6,000 nt of DNA from Flavobacteriaceae bacterium. Lineage in GTDB: Bacteria; Bacteroidota; Bacteroidia; Flavobacteriales; Flavobacteriaceae. Position numbers and translations under genes: made by a program. The notes beneath the pieces were generated by a model. That model ran no database searches. It was not told the origin of the DNA and saw nothing but the letters and a program-made list of their open reading frames with translations. Position 1 is the stretch's first letter. Each line of letters starts with the position of its first letter. Of the stretch, positions 1-6,000 are shown piece after piece. The stretch covers positions 1 to 6,000 of the forward strand of contig WGDF01000127.1 of assembly GCA_015493405.1 (NCBI GenBank), written 5' to 3'.

Positions 1-1
1 T

Positions 2-775
2 AAAATGATGTGGGTGCGTGCCTTGTTAGGCGGTTGGCATTTGGATGTTGTGCCGCCTGATCATCAAAGTATTGCCGATACTTTATCCAAGAATCAATAT
101 GATTTTGGGGCTATGGTGCCTTTACAAGTATTTAGAAATATTGATAACATACACAAAATCAAGAAATTAATTATTGGAGGAGGTGCTGTTTCTCAAGAAT
201 TATTGCAAAAAATTTATTATTTGCCCAATCGCATATATGCCACTTATGGCATGACGGAAACGATTACACATATTGCGGTGATGCCACTCAATCAATTGGC
301 TGAAAAAGATTTTTATCAAAATGACATAAAAGGTGTTTACCGTGTTTTGGAAAATATTTCTATCGATGTAGATAATAGAAATTGCTTAGTGATTACAGCA
401 CCGGATATAGCAGATAAAGAGATTATTACCAATGATATTGTGGAATTGATTGACAAAAAACATTTTCGTTGGTTAGGGCGCTATGACAATATTATCAATA
501 GTGGTGGTATCAAGTTGATACCGGAGCAAATTGAACAGAAACTGCAAAAATATATCGATACAAATTTTTTTGTTGCCGGTTTACCGGATGATAAATTAGG
601 CCATAAACTTGTATTATTTATTGAAAATAAGGAACTAAACGATGCTGAAATCGAATTTATTAAATCTATTCTTCCTCGCTTTGAGAGACCTAAGGCTTTT
701 TATACCCTCAATGCATTTATTTATACAGATAATGGAAAAATAAATAGAAATAAAACGATTAAACATTCATTGTAA
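2..775 (+). CDS. menE: O-succinylbenzoate-CoA ligase MenE, 5'-truncated by window edge
   Basis: Adenylate-forming enzyme that activates O-succinylbenzoate with ATP and CoA in menaquinone synthesis, in the cytoplasm. Only the C-terminal part is present: the reading frame is open to the left edge, and the Lys-Met-Met-x-Val-Arg-Ala stretch at the first codons is an internal motif of this family, so the ATG at 5 is not the true start. The phosphate-binding Ser/Thr/Gly loop must lie upstream. Counting from the Met at 5, visible motifs are the adenylate-binding YGMTET (residues 81-86, nt 245-262), the ribose-binding Asp in TND (142-144), the hinge region GRYDNIINSGG (158-168) and the C-terminal NGKINR (243-248) with the catalytic lysine at 245. 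The phrase AMVPLQV (36-42) and the short C-terminal lobe resemble the compact MenE of Bacteroidota, which use menaquinone. Another acyl-CoA synthetase is possible but less likely. No frameshift or lost key residue is seen in the visible part. Confidence 0.87.
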   Translation, partial: KMMWVRALLGGWHLDVVPPDHQSIADTLSKNQYDFGAMVPLQVFRNIDNIHKIKKLIIGGGAVSQELLQKIYYLPNRIYATYGMTETITHIAVMPLNQLAEKDFYQNDIKGVYRVLENISIDVDNRNCLVITAPDIADKEIITNDIVELIDKKHFRWLGRYDNIINSGGIKLIPEQIEQKLQKYIDTNFFVAGLPDDKLGHKLVLFIENKELNDAEIEFIKSILPRFERPKAFYTLNAFIYTDNGKINRNKTIKHSL

Positions 776-811
776 CAAGAATATGATTAATATTCATGGA
801 CTATAACAGAA

Positions 812-830
812 TTTTATAATTGTTATAAAA
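812..830 (+). terminator. Weak AT-only inverted repeat after menE, possible terminator
   Basis: An 8-bp perfect inverted repeat, TTTTATAA (812-819) and TTATAAAA (823-830), has a 3-base loop and is followed by the T-rich stretch ATTATTTATTTAT. It lies 37 bases after the menE stop. A smaller repeat, GAATAT (779-784) and ATATTC (790-795), sits closer to the stop but has no T-run. Both stems lack G-C pairs apart from one, so they may just reflect base composition. No better terminator for menE is visible. Confidence 0.25.
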
Positions 831-846
831 ATTATTTATTTATAAA

Positions 847-879
847 TTTATCAAAGATTAAATAAACTATATATTTTTG
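847..879 (+). promoter_or_regulatory. Probable Bacteroidota-type promoter of the CZB gene
   Basis: TATTTTTG at 872-879 matches the Bacteroidota -7 element TAnnTTTG. The -33 element is weak: TTTA at 847-850, with a 21-base spacer instead of the usual 19. Transcription would start near 885, leaving a short leader of about 20 bases before the ATG at 905. The leader is A-rich with no Shine-Dalgarno sequence, as is common in this phylum. A separate promoter fits the 129-base gap after menE. Confidence 0.42.
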
Positions 880-904
880 TCTCTGAAAAAAAATAAAATA
901 ATAA

Positions 905-1342
905 ATGACTAAAACCGAAGCGATAGAACAAGTAAGAAAAGCTAAATTAGGCCATAAGAAATGGGTTTCCTATGCAAAAGCTATGCATATGGGGATTGCT
1001 GTTGATAAAGATGCGATTCCAATGATGGAAACCGATTGCGCATTTGGAAAATGGTATTACGGCCCCGGACAAATATTTTCCGATTTAGATTCATATCAAG
1101 CCATTGAAGCACCTCATGCCTTACTTCATCAAACTTATATGAAGCTTTTTAAGGCGAGGCGACAACCTTTAAAATCCGGCTTTTTTGTCTCAAAATCTAA
1201 GGCTAAAAATGAAAAGCAGAATAATTTGGATGGCATTATGAATCAATTAATCCAAGTTTCTCAAATTTTATTGGATAATTTGAAAGAATTTGAGGATGAT
1301 ATCAAAAATATGAACGATATAGAATTTAGTCGTTTAATTTAA
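905..1342 (+). CDS. Stand-alone CZB (chemoreceptor zinc-binding) domain protein
   Basis: A 145-residue, mostly helical soluble protein with no signal peptide or membrane segment. It carries the complete signature of the CZB domain: His17 in the first helix, Cys45 in the motif CAFGKWYYG (45-53), and the pair His71 and His75 in HALLH. These match the 3-His/1-Cys zinc site known from the E. coli diguanylate cyclase DgcZ and from bacterial chemoreceptors. In those proteins CZB is fused to an output domain; here it stands alone, followed only by a charged helical tail (about 95-145) that could form a coiled coil or dimerise. A cytoplasmic zinc-binding or zinc/redox-sensing role is inferred, and its partner is unknown. 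The ATG at 905 is chosen because it follows an A-rich leader and leaves His17 in the expected N-terminal helix. It is probably a single-gene unit, with its own promoter match before it and a hairpin after it. Confidence 0.85.
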   Translation: MTKTEAIEQVRKAKLGHKKWVSYAKAMHMGIAVDKDAIPMMETDCAFGKWYYGPGQIFSDLDSYQAIEAPHALLHQTYMKLFKARRQPLKSGFFVSKSKAKNEKQNNLDGIMNQLIQVSQILLDNLKEFEDDIKNMNDIEFSRLI

Positions 1343-1360
1343 AATTAAAAAATTTTTAAC

Positions 1361-1391
1361 AAAAAGGCTTGTTATGATGACAAGCCTTTTT
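1361..1391. terminator. Bidirectional intrinsic terminator between convergent genes
   Basis: A perfect 12-bp inverted repeat, AAAAAGGCTTGT (1361-1372) and ACAAGCCTTTTT (1380-1391), encloses a 7-base loop (1373-1379). On the plus strand the right arm runs into a T-run (1387-1392), ending the CZB transcript 18 bases after its stop. On the minus strand the hairpin is followed by T-rich sequence (complement of 1351-1365), ending the ftsK-lolA-lptG transcript. The right arm lies inside the permease coding sequence, and the permease stop codon (1374-1372) spans the loop and stem edge. Confidence 0.85.
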
Positions 1392-2823
1392 TGTTGAGAG
1401 CTTTTAAACGGTATTTTATAGCATCAATAAGGCTTGAAACGCGGGTAAATTCACTATCTTTATGTGCTTTATAAGTCAAATAAATTCCCAAAGGAAGTAA
1501 GACGGCAGTGGCCAGCCAAGCACCAAGATAAGGCGGAATAGCACCTTCTTCAGAAGCATTTTTGCCTAACATACTCAATATGTAATAGGTTACAAAAATT
1601 ATGATTCCCAATACAATTGAAATGCCAAATCCTCCTTTTTTTATAATCGCTCCCAATGGAATGCCAACCAAAAACATAATGATAACCATAATAGGATAAG
1701 TAAATTTTTCAGAATAGGCGTGAATATATTTATTGGTATGGGTTATTTGATTTTTAAAATAGTCGGTTTTTCTTTTACTAAACTGTTTAAGAGCTTGGGC
1801 TCTTTGAACTGCTCTACTGTAAATGCTACGCAAATCTTTTGTTTTATATAAGATCGTATCGTTTAGAATACCATAGATGTCTTTGTATGGTGTCTTAGTA
1901 ATTTTATGTTTGATATTTTGAACATAATTACGTCTTAAAATTTCTTCGGTAAAAGCCATTTTAGACTTTTTCGATTTCTTTTTTAAGGTATCGATTTCTT
2001 TTTTCAAATCAATAACATTCAGCATATGATGGGCCGACGAGATGCTGGTTGCATCCATATTTACTTTATTGATATCTGAAATATCTATATTGATAATATG
2101 TTTTTTAAAAGTCGTTTTCATAGCGGGATATTTATGACGATCCGCGGTCTTTTTTTGTTGTCGCGTCAGATCTTCATAAAAAGCCCCATTGTATAAAATC
2201 AATTGAATCAATTGATTATTCGGATCACTTTTAAAAAGGCCCGATTTGGCGATAATAACTTTATCGGGAATCCCATTTACTTTCTGATGAATAATAATAC
2301 TTTTGAGACGGTTGTTATTCTCTCCATATTTTTTTTTGACATGAATATTAATACCGGCCGGTTTAAAATCATTAAAAATACCTTCTGAAATAGCAACACT
2401 CGGCATTTTTTTCTTAATATTTCGTCTGAGATTACTAAATTTATAATTGCCATAGGGTAAGGCTGTATTGGCAAAAACAAAAGCCCCAATGGCTAAAATC
2501 AGGATTGTAGGCGTAAGTGCCTTCATCATATCATTCAGCGAAATACCCATAGATTTCATAGCGGTAAATTCCGATTTCTCGGACATACTCCCAAAACTCA
2601 TAATGCCACCCAACAAAATAGATAGTGGAATGGCATTTAAAACCACGTAAGGAGAAATATAGAAAAGAAATTTGAAAATGGTACCCAAACCCAAACCTTT
2701 TCCGGCTAATTCATCAAAATAAAGCCAAAAAGTTTGCAATACAAATATAAAATAGATGATGATAAAACTCGGAATGAATTTTTTTAAAAAGTTGATTAGT
2801 ATGTAATGGTAAACTATTTTCAA
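1372..2823 (-). CDS. lptG: LPS export permease, LptF/LptG (YjgP/YjgQ) family
   Basis: Inner-membrane permease of the Lpt ABC exporter, which extracts lipopolysaccharide from the inner membrane using the LptB ATPase. The 483 residues show the family plan: three N-terminal membrane segments (about 13-33, 48-75, 101-120), a large periplasmic region (about 121-370) and three C-terminal segments (about 374-396, 398-419, 432-451). The conserved loop SEFTAMKSMGIS (84-95) after segment 2 is the expected coupling site to LptB. It is over 100 residues longer than E. coli LptF or LptG (about 360); the extra length is mainly a lysine-rich helical stretch, about 265-365. Start is TTG at 2823: no ATG lies upstream in frame before a TGA at 2838-2836, and the start MKIVYHYIL fits the usual N-terminus ahead of segment 1. 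It begins 2 bases after the lolA stop, so translation is probably coupled. LptF and LptG cannot be told apart reliably here; the symbol follows common naming for this gene position. Confidence 0.85.
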   Translation of the reverse strand: MKIVYHYILINFLKKFIPSFIIIYFIFVLQTFWLYFDELAGKGLGLGTIFKFLFYISPYVVLNAIPLSILLGGIMSFGSMSEKSEFTAMKSMGISLNDMMKALTPTILILAIGAFVFANTALPYGNYKFSNLRRNIKKKMPSVAISEGIFNDFKPAGINIHVKKKYGENNNRLKSIIIHQKVNGIPDKVIIAKSGLFKSDPNNQLIQLILYNGAFYEDLTRQQKKTADRHKYPAMKTTFKKHIINIDISDINKVNMDATSISSAHHMLNVIDLKKEIDTLKKKSKKSKMAFTEEILRRNYVQNIKHKITKTPYKDIYGILNDTILYKTKDLRSIYSRAVQRAQALKQFSKRKTDYFKNQITHTNKYIHAYSEKFTYPIMVIIMFLVGIPLGAIIKKGGFGISIVLGIIIFVTYYILSMLGKNASEEGAIPPYLGAWLATAVLLPLGIYLTYKAHKDSEFTRVSSLIDAIKYRLKALNKKGLSS

Positions 2824-2825
2824 GG

Positions 2826-3473
2826 TTAGTCCAAATCATTTAGATAATAATCGGGATATTTATTTTTATTAAATTGAAATAGTTTGGCCGGCAAAACTTT
2901 ATTGGTTTGAAACCGGGTGATATTCAAATTGATAACCGAATCATTTTTTTCAATAATAATGGCATTATGAATATTATGCGTTTTGGTATCAATGCCCAGC
3001 AAAATATATTTTTCGGGGGAATTGGTATTTTTTGGTATCAATTTGACGTATTGAATCGGACGGCCTTTAATATTTTGTTTAATATCCATTTTTTTAACGT
3101 AGCCCTTCTCATAAAAATTAAAAATTTGATTGGGCGTGAATTCATCTTCATCTTTATGACTCGAAACGTTAATTTCTTCGTTTTCATGCACAATTTGATA
3201 GCGCTTTTGACCATCAAAAATATCGTCAATTCCCATATAATTGGCATGAAATTTATTGCCTTCAATCGTGATATTACCTTTGGTATCTTGCTTAACGCCA
3301 GCTTTTTTATTGTTTAAACTATACTTAAATTCGGCATAAATATTTTTATAGCTATGAAGCTGTTGGCTTACTTGATTGAGTAATTTATTGGCGGCAGGGT
3401 CATCTTGTGCCCGAAGTTGTCCCAATGAAAAACTGAATAGCGTTAACAATAAAAGTATTTTTTTCATTTTCAT
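2826..3473 (-). CDS. lolA: Outer-membrane lipoprotein carrier protein LolA
   Basis: Periplasmic chaperone that takes lipoproteins released by the LolCDE complex and carries them to the outer membrane. The 215 residues begin with a clear Sec signal peptide: Lys-rich start, hydrophobic core about 6-19, and a likely signal peptidase I cut after Ala22 (LRA/QDD). There is no lipobox cysteine, so it is a soluble protein of about 193 residues, near the size of E. coli LolA. The remainder alternates beta-strand-like segments, with family-type features such as GNITIEGNKF (66-75), IFDGQKRY (85-92) and DEDEFTP (108-114). The first ATG (3473) lies 3 bases after the ftsK stop; a second in-frame ATG two codons later would keep the signal peptide too. 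Position between ftsK and the permease is the arrangement I know from Bacteroidota. No lolB is seen in the window. Confidence 0.85.
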   Translation of the reverse strand: MKMKKILLLLTLFSFSLGQLRAQDDPAANKLLNQVSQQLHSYKNIYAEFKYSLNNKKAGVKQDTKGNITIEGNKFHANYMGIDDIFDGQKRYQIVHENEEINVSSHKDEDEFTPNQIFNFYEKGYVKKMDIKQNIKGRPIQYVKLIPKNTNSPEKYILLGIDTKTHNIHNAIIIEKNDSVINLNITRFQTNKVLPAKLFQFNKNKYPDYYLNDLD

Positions 3474-3476
3474 AAT

Positions 3477-5843
3477 TTATATTTCTTGATTAAAAAATTC
3501 GTCTAGAGCGATGATATCGGGAATTAAAACTTTTCGGGCTTTACTGCCTTCAAAGGGCCCTACAATACCGGCGGCTTCCAGCTGATCAATGATACGTCCC
3601 GCTCTGTTATAACCCAATTTGAGCTTGCGTTGCAAAAGAGAAGCCGACCCTTGTTGTGCATTGACAATTAGATAGGCGGCATCTTTAAACAACTCATCTC
3701 TATCTTGCACATTATCATCAAAATTTGTGCCATTTGTTTCATCTTCTACTTCAGGTAAAGCAAAAGCAGCCGGGTAAGCACGTTGCGATCCGATATATTC
3801 AGTGACATTTTCAACTTCTGGAGTATCTATAAATGCGCATTGTAAGCGTACCAGGTCATTTCCGGTTGATATCAGCATATCACCTTTCCCGATTAAACGT
3901 TCGGCACCGCCGCTATCCAAAATAGTGCGTGAATCGATTTTTGAGGTCACGGCAAAAGCAATTCGTGCAGGAAAGTTGGCTTTAATCATACCTGTGATGA
4001 CATTGACCGAAGGACGTTGTGTCGCAACAATCAGGTGGATACCCACGGCCCGCGCCAACTGTGCAATACGGGCAATGGGTAATTCTATTTCTTTTCCGGC
4101 GGTCATCATCAAATCTGCAAATTCATCGACAACTAACACAATATAAGGCAAAAAACGATGTCCTTTTTCCGGATTGAGCAAGCGTTTTTTGAATTTCTCG
4201 TTATATTCTTTGATATTCCGAACCATAGCATCTTTGAGCAAATCATAACGGCTATCCATTTCTTTGGTCAGTGAATTGAGCGTTTTGACGACTTTGGTGA
4301 CGTCGGTGATGATAGCTTCTTCTTCATCAGGTAATTTGGCTAAAAAATGACGTTCTATTTTATTATACAAAGTGAGTTCAACCTTTTTAGGATCGACTAA
4401 AACAAATTTGAGTTCAGCAGGATGTTTTTTGTATAAAAGTGAAGCTAAGATGGCATTGATTCCGACAGATTTACCTTGACCCGTGGCGCCGGCAACTAAT
4501 AAATGCGGCATTTTTGTCAAGTCAAAAGTATAAGTTTCATTGGTAATAGTTTTACCCATCGCGACCGGTAAAGCCATATCTGCTTCTTGAAAACGTTTGG
4601 ATTGCAAAACGGAACGCATAGGCACAATTTTTCTAACTTTATTGGGCACTTCAATGCCAATAGTGCCTTTGCCGGGCATAGGAGCAATGATACGAATGCC
4701 CAAAGCAGCTAAAGAAAGGGCAATATCGTCTTCCAAATTTTTGATTTTTGAAATTCGTACGCCGGCTTCCGGAATGATTTCATATAAGGTAACCGATGGC
4801 CCGACCACAACTTGGATTTTTGAAATTTTAATTTTAAAGTCTAAAAGCGTTTTGACAATTTTATCTTTATTACGCTTGAGTTCCTTTTCGTTATAAGTAA
4901 TTTCAGTAGCGCCATAATCTTTCAGCAGGTCAAAGGTCGGAAAGCGGTATTCGGGTAAATCTAATCGGGGATTATAAGGCCCTTGTTGGTCGACCAAATG
5001 TTTGGCTTTGTTCGTAATTTCCTCATCTTCGGCAACTGCAATATGCATTTGGGTTTCAGACGATTTGCTTTCTATTTTTTCATCATTAACATTTTGATTT
5101 TCGGTAGATTGCGATGCTACAACGGATTCTTCCTCGACGGTGTTTTGAATCACCATATCATCGTCAATGGTCATAATACCAATATCTTGCGTCGGGATGA
5201 GCGGCTCTTCATCTTGAGGATTGGATAAGGGGGCATCTGATGGATTAGATGAGCTTCGTTTGGGTTTAAGGGAACTAAAAAATTGATATATTTTTTCAGA
5301 ATCCAACCCTAATTTGAAACTGAAAATAATGATTAAAATAAAAACAAGTAATAAAATACTGCCGATTTTACCTAAAACTTGGTGTGAAAAAAAAGCCAAT
5401 TCCTTTCCGAATAAACCACTCCATAAATAATTGGATGGAAAAATAAGAGCCAGTAAAAAGGCGCCTGCATACATATATATAAAAGCCCAAAACCAACGTT
5501 TGATATGATTGATCAAGGGTTTTTTTGCAATAAATAGCAAGCCTGAATACAAAATAGCATAAGGGATCAGAAGTGCGAAAACCCCAAATCCTTTATATAT
5601 TAATGTATTGCCTATAAGGGCACCGAGTTTGCCTGCAAGATTTTTGGCCGGTTCTCCTTGAGTAGTTAAAGCCAAATTGCTTTGATCAAACTTCCAATTG
5701 AAAAAAAACGAGATTAAAGCTACAAAAAGCAAAATGCTGATAAAAACTAACGCCAATCCCAAGATCAACCGATTGCGATCATTGAGTTGAAAACGAGGCT
5801 TTTGAGCATTTTTTTTCTTTTTGGTAGATTTCTTTTTGGCCAT
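3477..5843 (-). CDS. ftsK: DNA translocase FtsK/SpoIIIE
   Basis: Septum-anchored, ATP-driven DNA pump that clears and aligns chromosome termini during division. Counting from the ATG at 5843 (788 residues): a Lys-rich N-terminus (MAKKKSTKKKK), four membrane segments (about 26-47, 84-105, 118-137, 157-179), and a short acidic, Ser/Asn/Glu-rich linker (about 190-290). The alpha/beta motor follows, with Walker A GATGQGKS (452-459), Walker B LVVDEFADL (570-578) and the conserved ATQRPS (607-612). A winged-helix gamma domain (about 716-774) contains the GSASLLQRKLKLGYNRAGRI signature that reads orienting DNA sites and contacts XerD in known FtsKs. All motor residues look intact. The linker is far shorter than that of E. 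coli FtsK (1329 residues), as usual for this phylum. An in-frame TTG at 5870 would add nine residues, but the ATG gives the family-like basic N-terminus. First gene of the operon with lolA and the permease. Confidence 0.95.
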   Translation of the reverse strand: MAKKKSTKKKKNAQKPRFQLNDRNRLILGLALVFISILLFVALISFFFNWKFDQSNLALTTQGEPAKNLAGKLGALIGNTLIYKGFGVFALLIPYAILYSGLLFIAKKPLINHIKRWFWAFIYMYAGAFLLALIFPSNYLWSGLFGKELAFFSHQVLGKIGSILLLVFILIIIFSFKLGLDSEKIYQFFSSLKPKRSSSNPSDAPLSNPQDEEPLIPTQDIGIMTIDDDMVIQNTVEEESVVASQSTENQNVNDEKIESKSSETQMHIAVAEDEEITNKAKHLVDQQGPYNPRLDLPEYRFPTFDLLKDYGATEITYNEKELKRNKDKIVKTLLDFKIKISKIQVVVGPSVTLYEIIPEAGVRISKIKNLEDDIALSLAALGIRIIAPMPGKGTIGIEVPNKVRKIVPMRSVLQSKRFQEADMALPVAMGKTITNETYTFDLTKMPHLLVAGATGQGKSVGINAILASLLYKKHPAELKFVLVDPKKVELTLYNKIERHFLAKLPDEEEAIITDVTKVVKTLNSLTKEMDSRYDLLKDAMVRNIKEYNEKFKKRLLNPEKGHRFLPYIVLVVDEFADLMMTAGKEIELPIARIAQLARAVGIHLIVATQRPSVNVITGMIKANFPARIAFAVTSKIDSRTILDSGGAERLIGKGDMLISTGNDLVRLQCAFIDTPEVENVTEYIGSQRAYPAAFALPEVEDETNGTNFDDNVQDRDELFKDAAYLIVNAQQGSASLLQRKLKLGYNRAGRIIDQLEAAGIVGPFEGSKARKVLIPDIIALDEFFNQEI

Positions 5844-5958
5844 TAATTTTAAAGCTTTTACAAACTTCAAAAATCGACATTTTAAATCAGAATAAAAAAT
5901 TTATTTTCACTCTATTTTCAATTGATTAAAGCTCGTGCGAAAAATAATCGGTAAATAT

Positions 5959-5989
5959 TTTCTTTTTTTCATAATAGTTTGTATTTTCG
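5959..5989 (+). promoter_or_regulatory. Bacteroidota-type promoter for a divergent gene beyond the window
   Basis: TTTC at 5959-5962, a 19-base spacer, and TATTTTCG at 5982-5989 match the Bacteroidota -33/-7 pattern (TTTG-N19-TAnnTTTG) with exact spacing and one base off in each element. It points to the right, away from ftsK, so the gene it serves would start beyond position 6000. The 5844-6000 spacer otherwise holds no ORF I can support. For ftsK the only candidate is a lone -7-like TATTTTTC on the minus strand (5946-5939) with no matching -33 element. Confidence 0.5.
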
Positions 5990-6000
5990 CAGACTAATGT

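Noticed and set aside
5..7. ATG at 5 as a true start of menE
   Set aside because: The frame is open to the left edge, and the residues here correspond to the middle of the enzyme; the N-terminal part with the phosphate loop must be upstream.
776..904. Possible small RNA or riboswitch in the spacer between menE and the CZB gene
   Set aside because: Only AT-rich short inverted repeats are seen, with no G-C-stabilised structure or known aptamer motif.
2203..2650. Short frames on both strands inside the permease gene
   Set aside because: They overlap a continuous, family-matching permease frame and have no independent support.
2907..3317. A 136-codon open frame on the plus strand, opposite lolA
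   Set aside because: It lies wholly antisense to a well-supported lolA, has no recognisable motif, and its Asn/Ile/Phe-rich composition is what the complement of Lys/Asn-rich AT-rich coding gives.
3802..4146. Plus-strand open frame opposite the ftsK motor region
   Set aside because: Antisense shadow of conserved ftsK codons; no domain, promoter or ribosome site of its own. The same holds for the frames at 4597-4896 and 4983-5228.
5844..5870. TTG at 5870 as the ftsK start
   Set aside because: It adds nine residues with no family support; the ATG at 5843 gives the typical Lys-rich start of Bacteroidota FtsK. An ATG at 5880 is in another frame.

Overview
The window is AT-rich and looks like the chromosome of a member of Bacteroidota, most likely a Flavobacteriia-like lineage. 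Three things support this. The gene set is typical: a short-form MenE, a LolA without lipobox, and an enlarged LptF/LptG-type permease directly downstream of ftsK. Start codons are preceded by A/T-rich stretches rather than clear Shine-Dalgarno sequences. Upstream regions contain matches to the Bacteroidota sigma-factor pattern (TTTG-N19-TAnnTTTG). No closer taxonomic call is justified from sequence reading alone.

Left part, plus strand: the 3' two-thirds or so of menE (menaquinone synthesis, O-succinylbenzoate-CoA ligase) runs in from the left edge and ends at 775. An AT-only spacer follows, with a weak inverted repeat and a probable promoter. Then comes a small free-standing CZB (chemoreceptor zinc-binding) domain protein, 905-1342. 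A strong hairpin at 1361-1391 separates this plus-strand pair from the convergent minus-strand genes and can serve both directions.

Right part, minus strand: a tightly packed three-gene operon read right to left, ftsK (5843-3477), lolA (3473-2826) and an lptG/lptF-type permease (2823-1372). Spacers are only 3 and 2 bases. It joins chromosome translocation at division (FtsK) with two outer-membrane building steps: lipoprotein carriage across the periplasm (LolA) and lipopolysaccharide extraction from the inner membrane (YjgP/YjgQ permease). The permease begins at TTG almost on top of the lolA stop, suggesting translational coupling. Upstream of ftsK, 5844-6000 is an intergenic region whose right end holds a good plus-strand promoter match for a divergent gene outside the window.

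The window is mostly conserved core genes. I see no mobile element, CRISPR array, tRNA, rRNA or defence system, and no convincing evidence of an undescribed system. The points most worth a second look are the stand-alone zinc-binding CZB protein, the terminator built into the end of the permease gene, the TTG start, and the large lysine-rich insertion in the permease.
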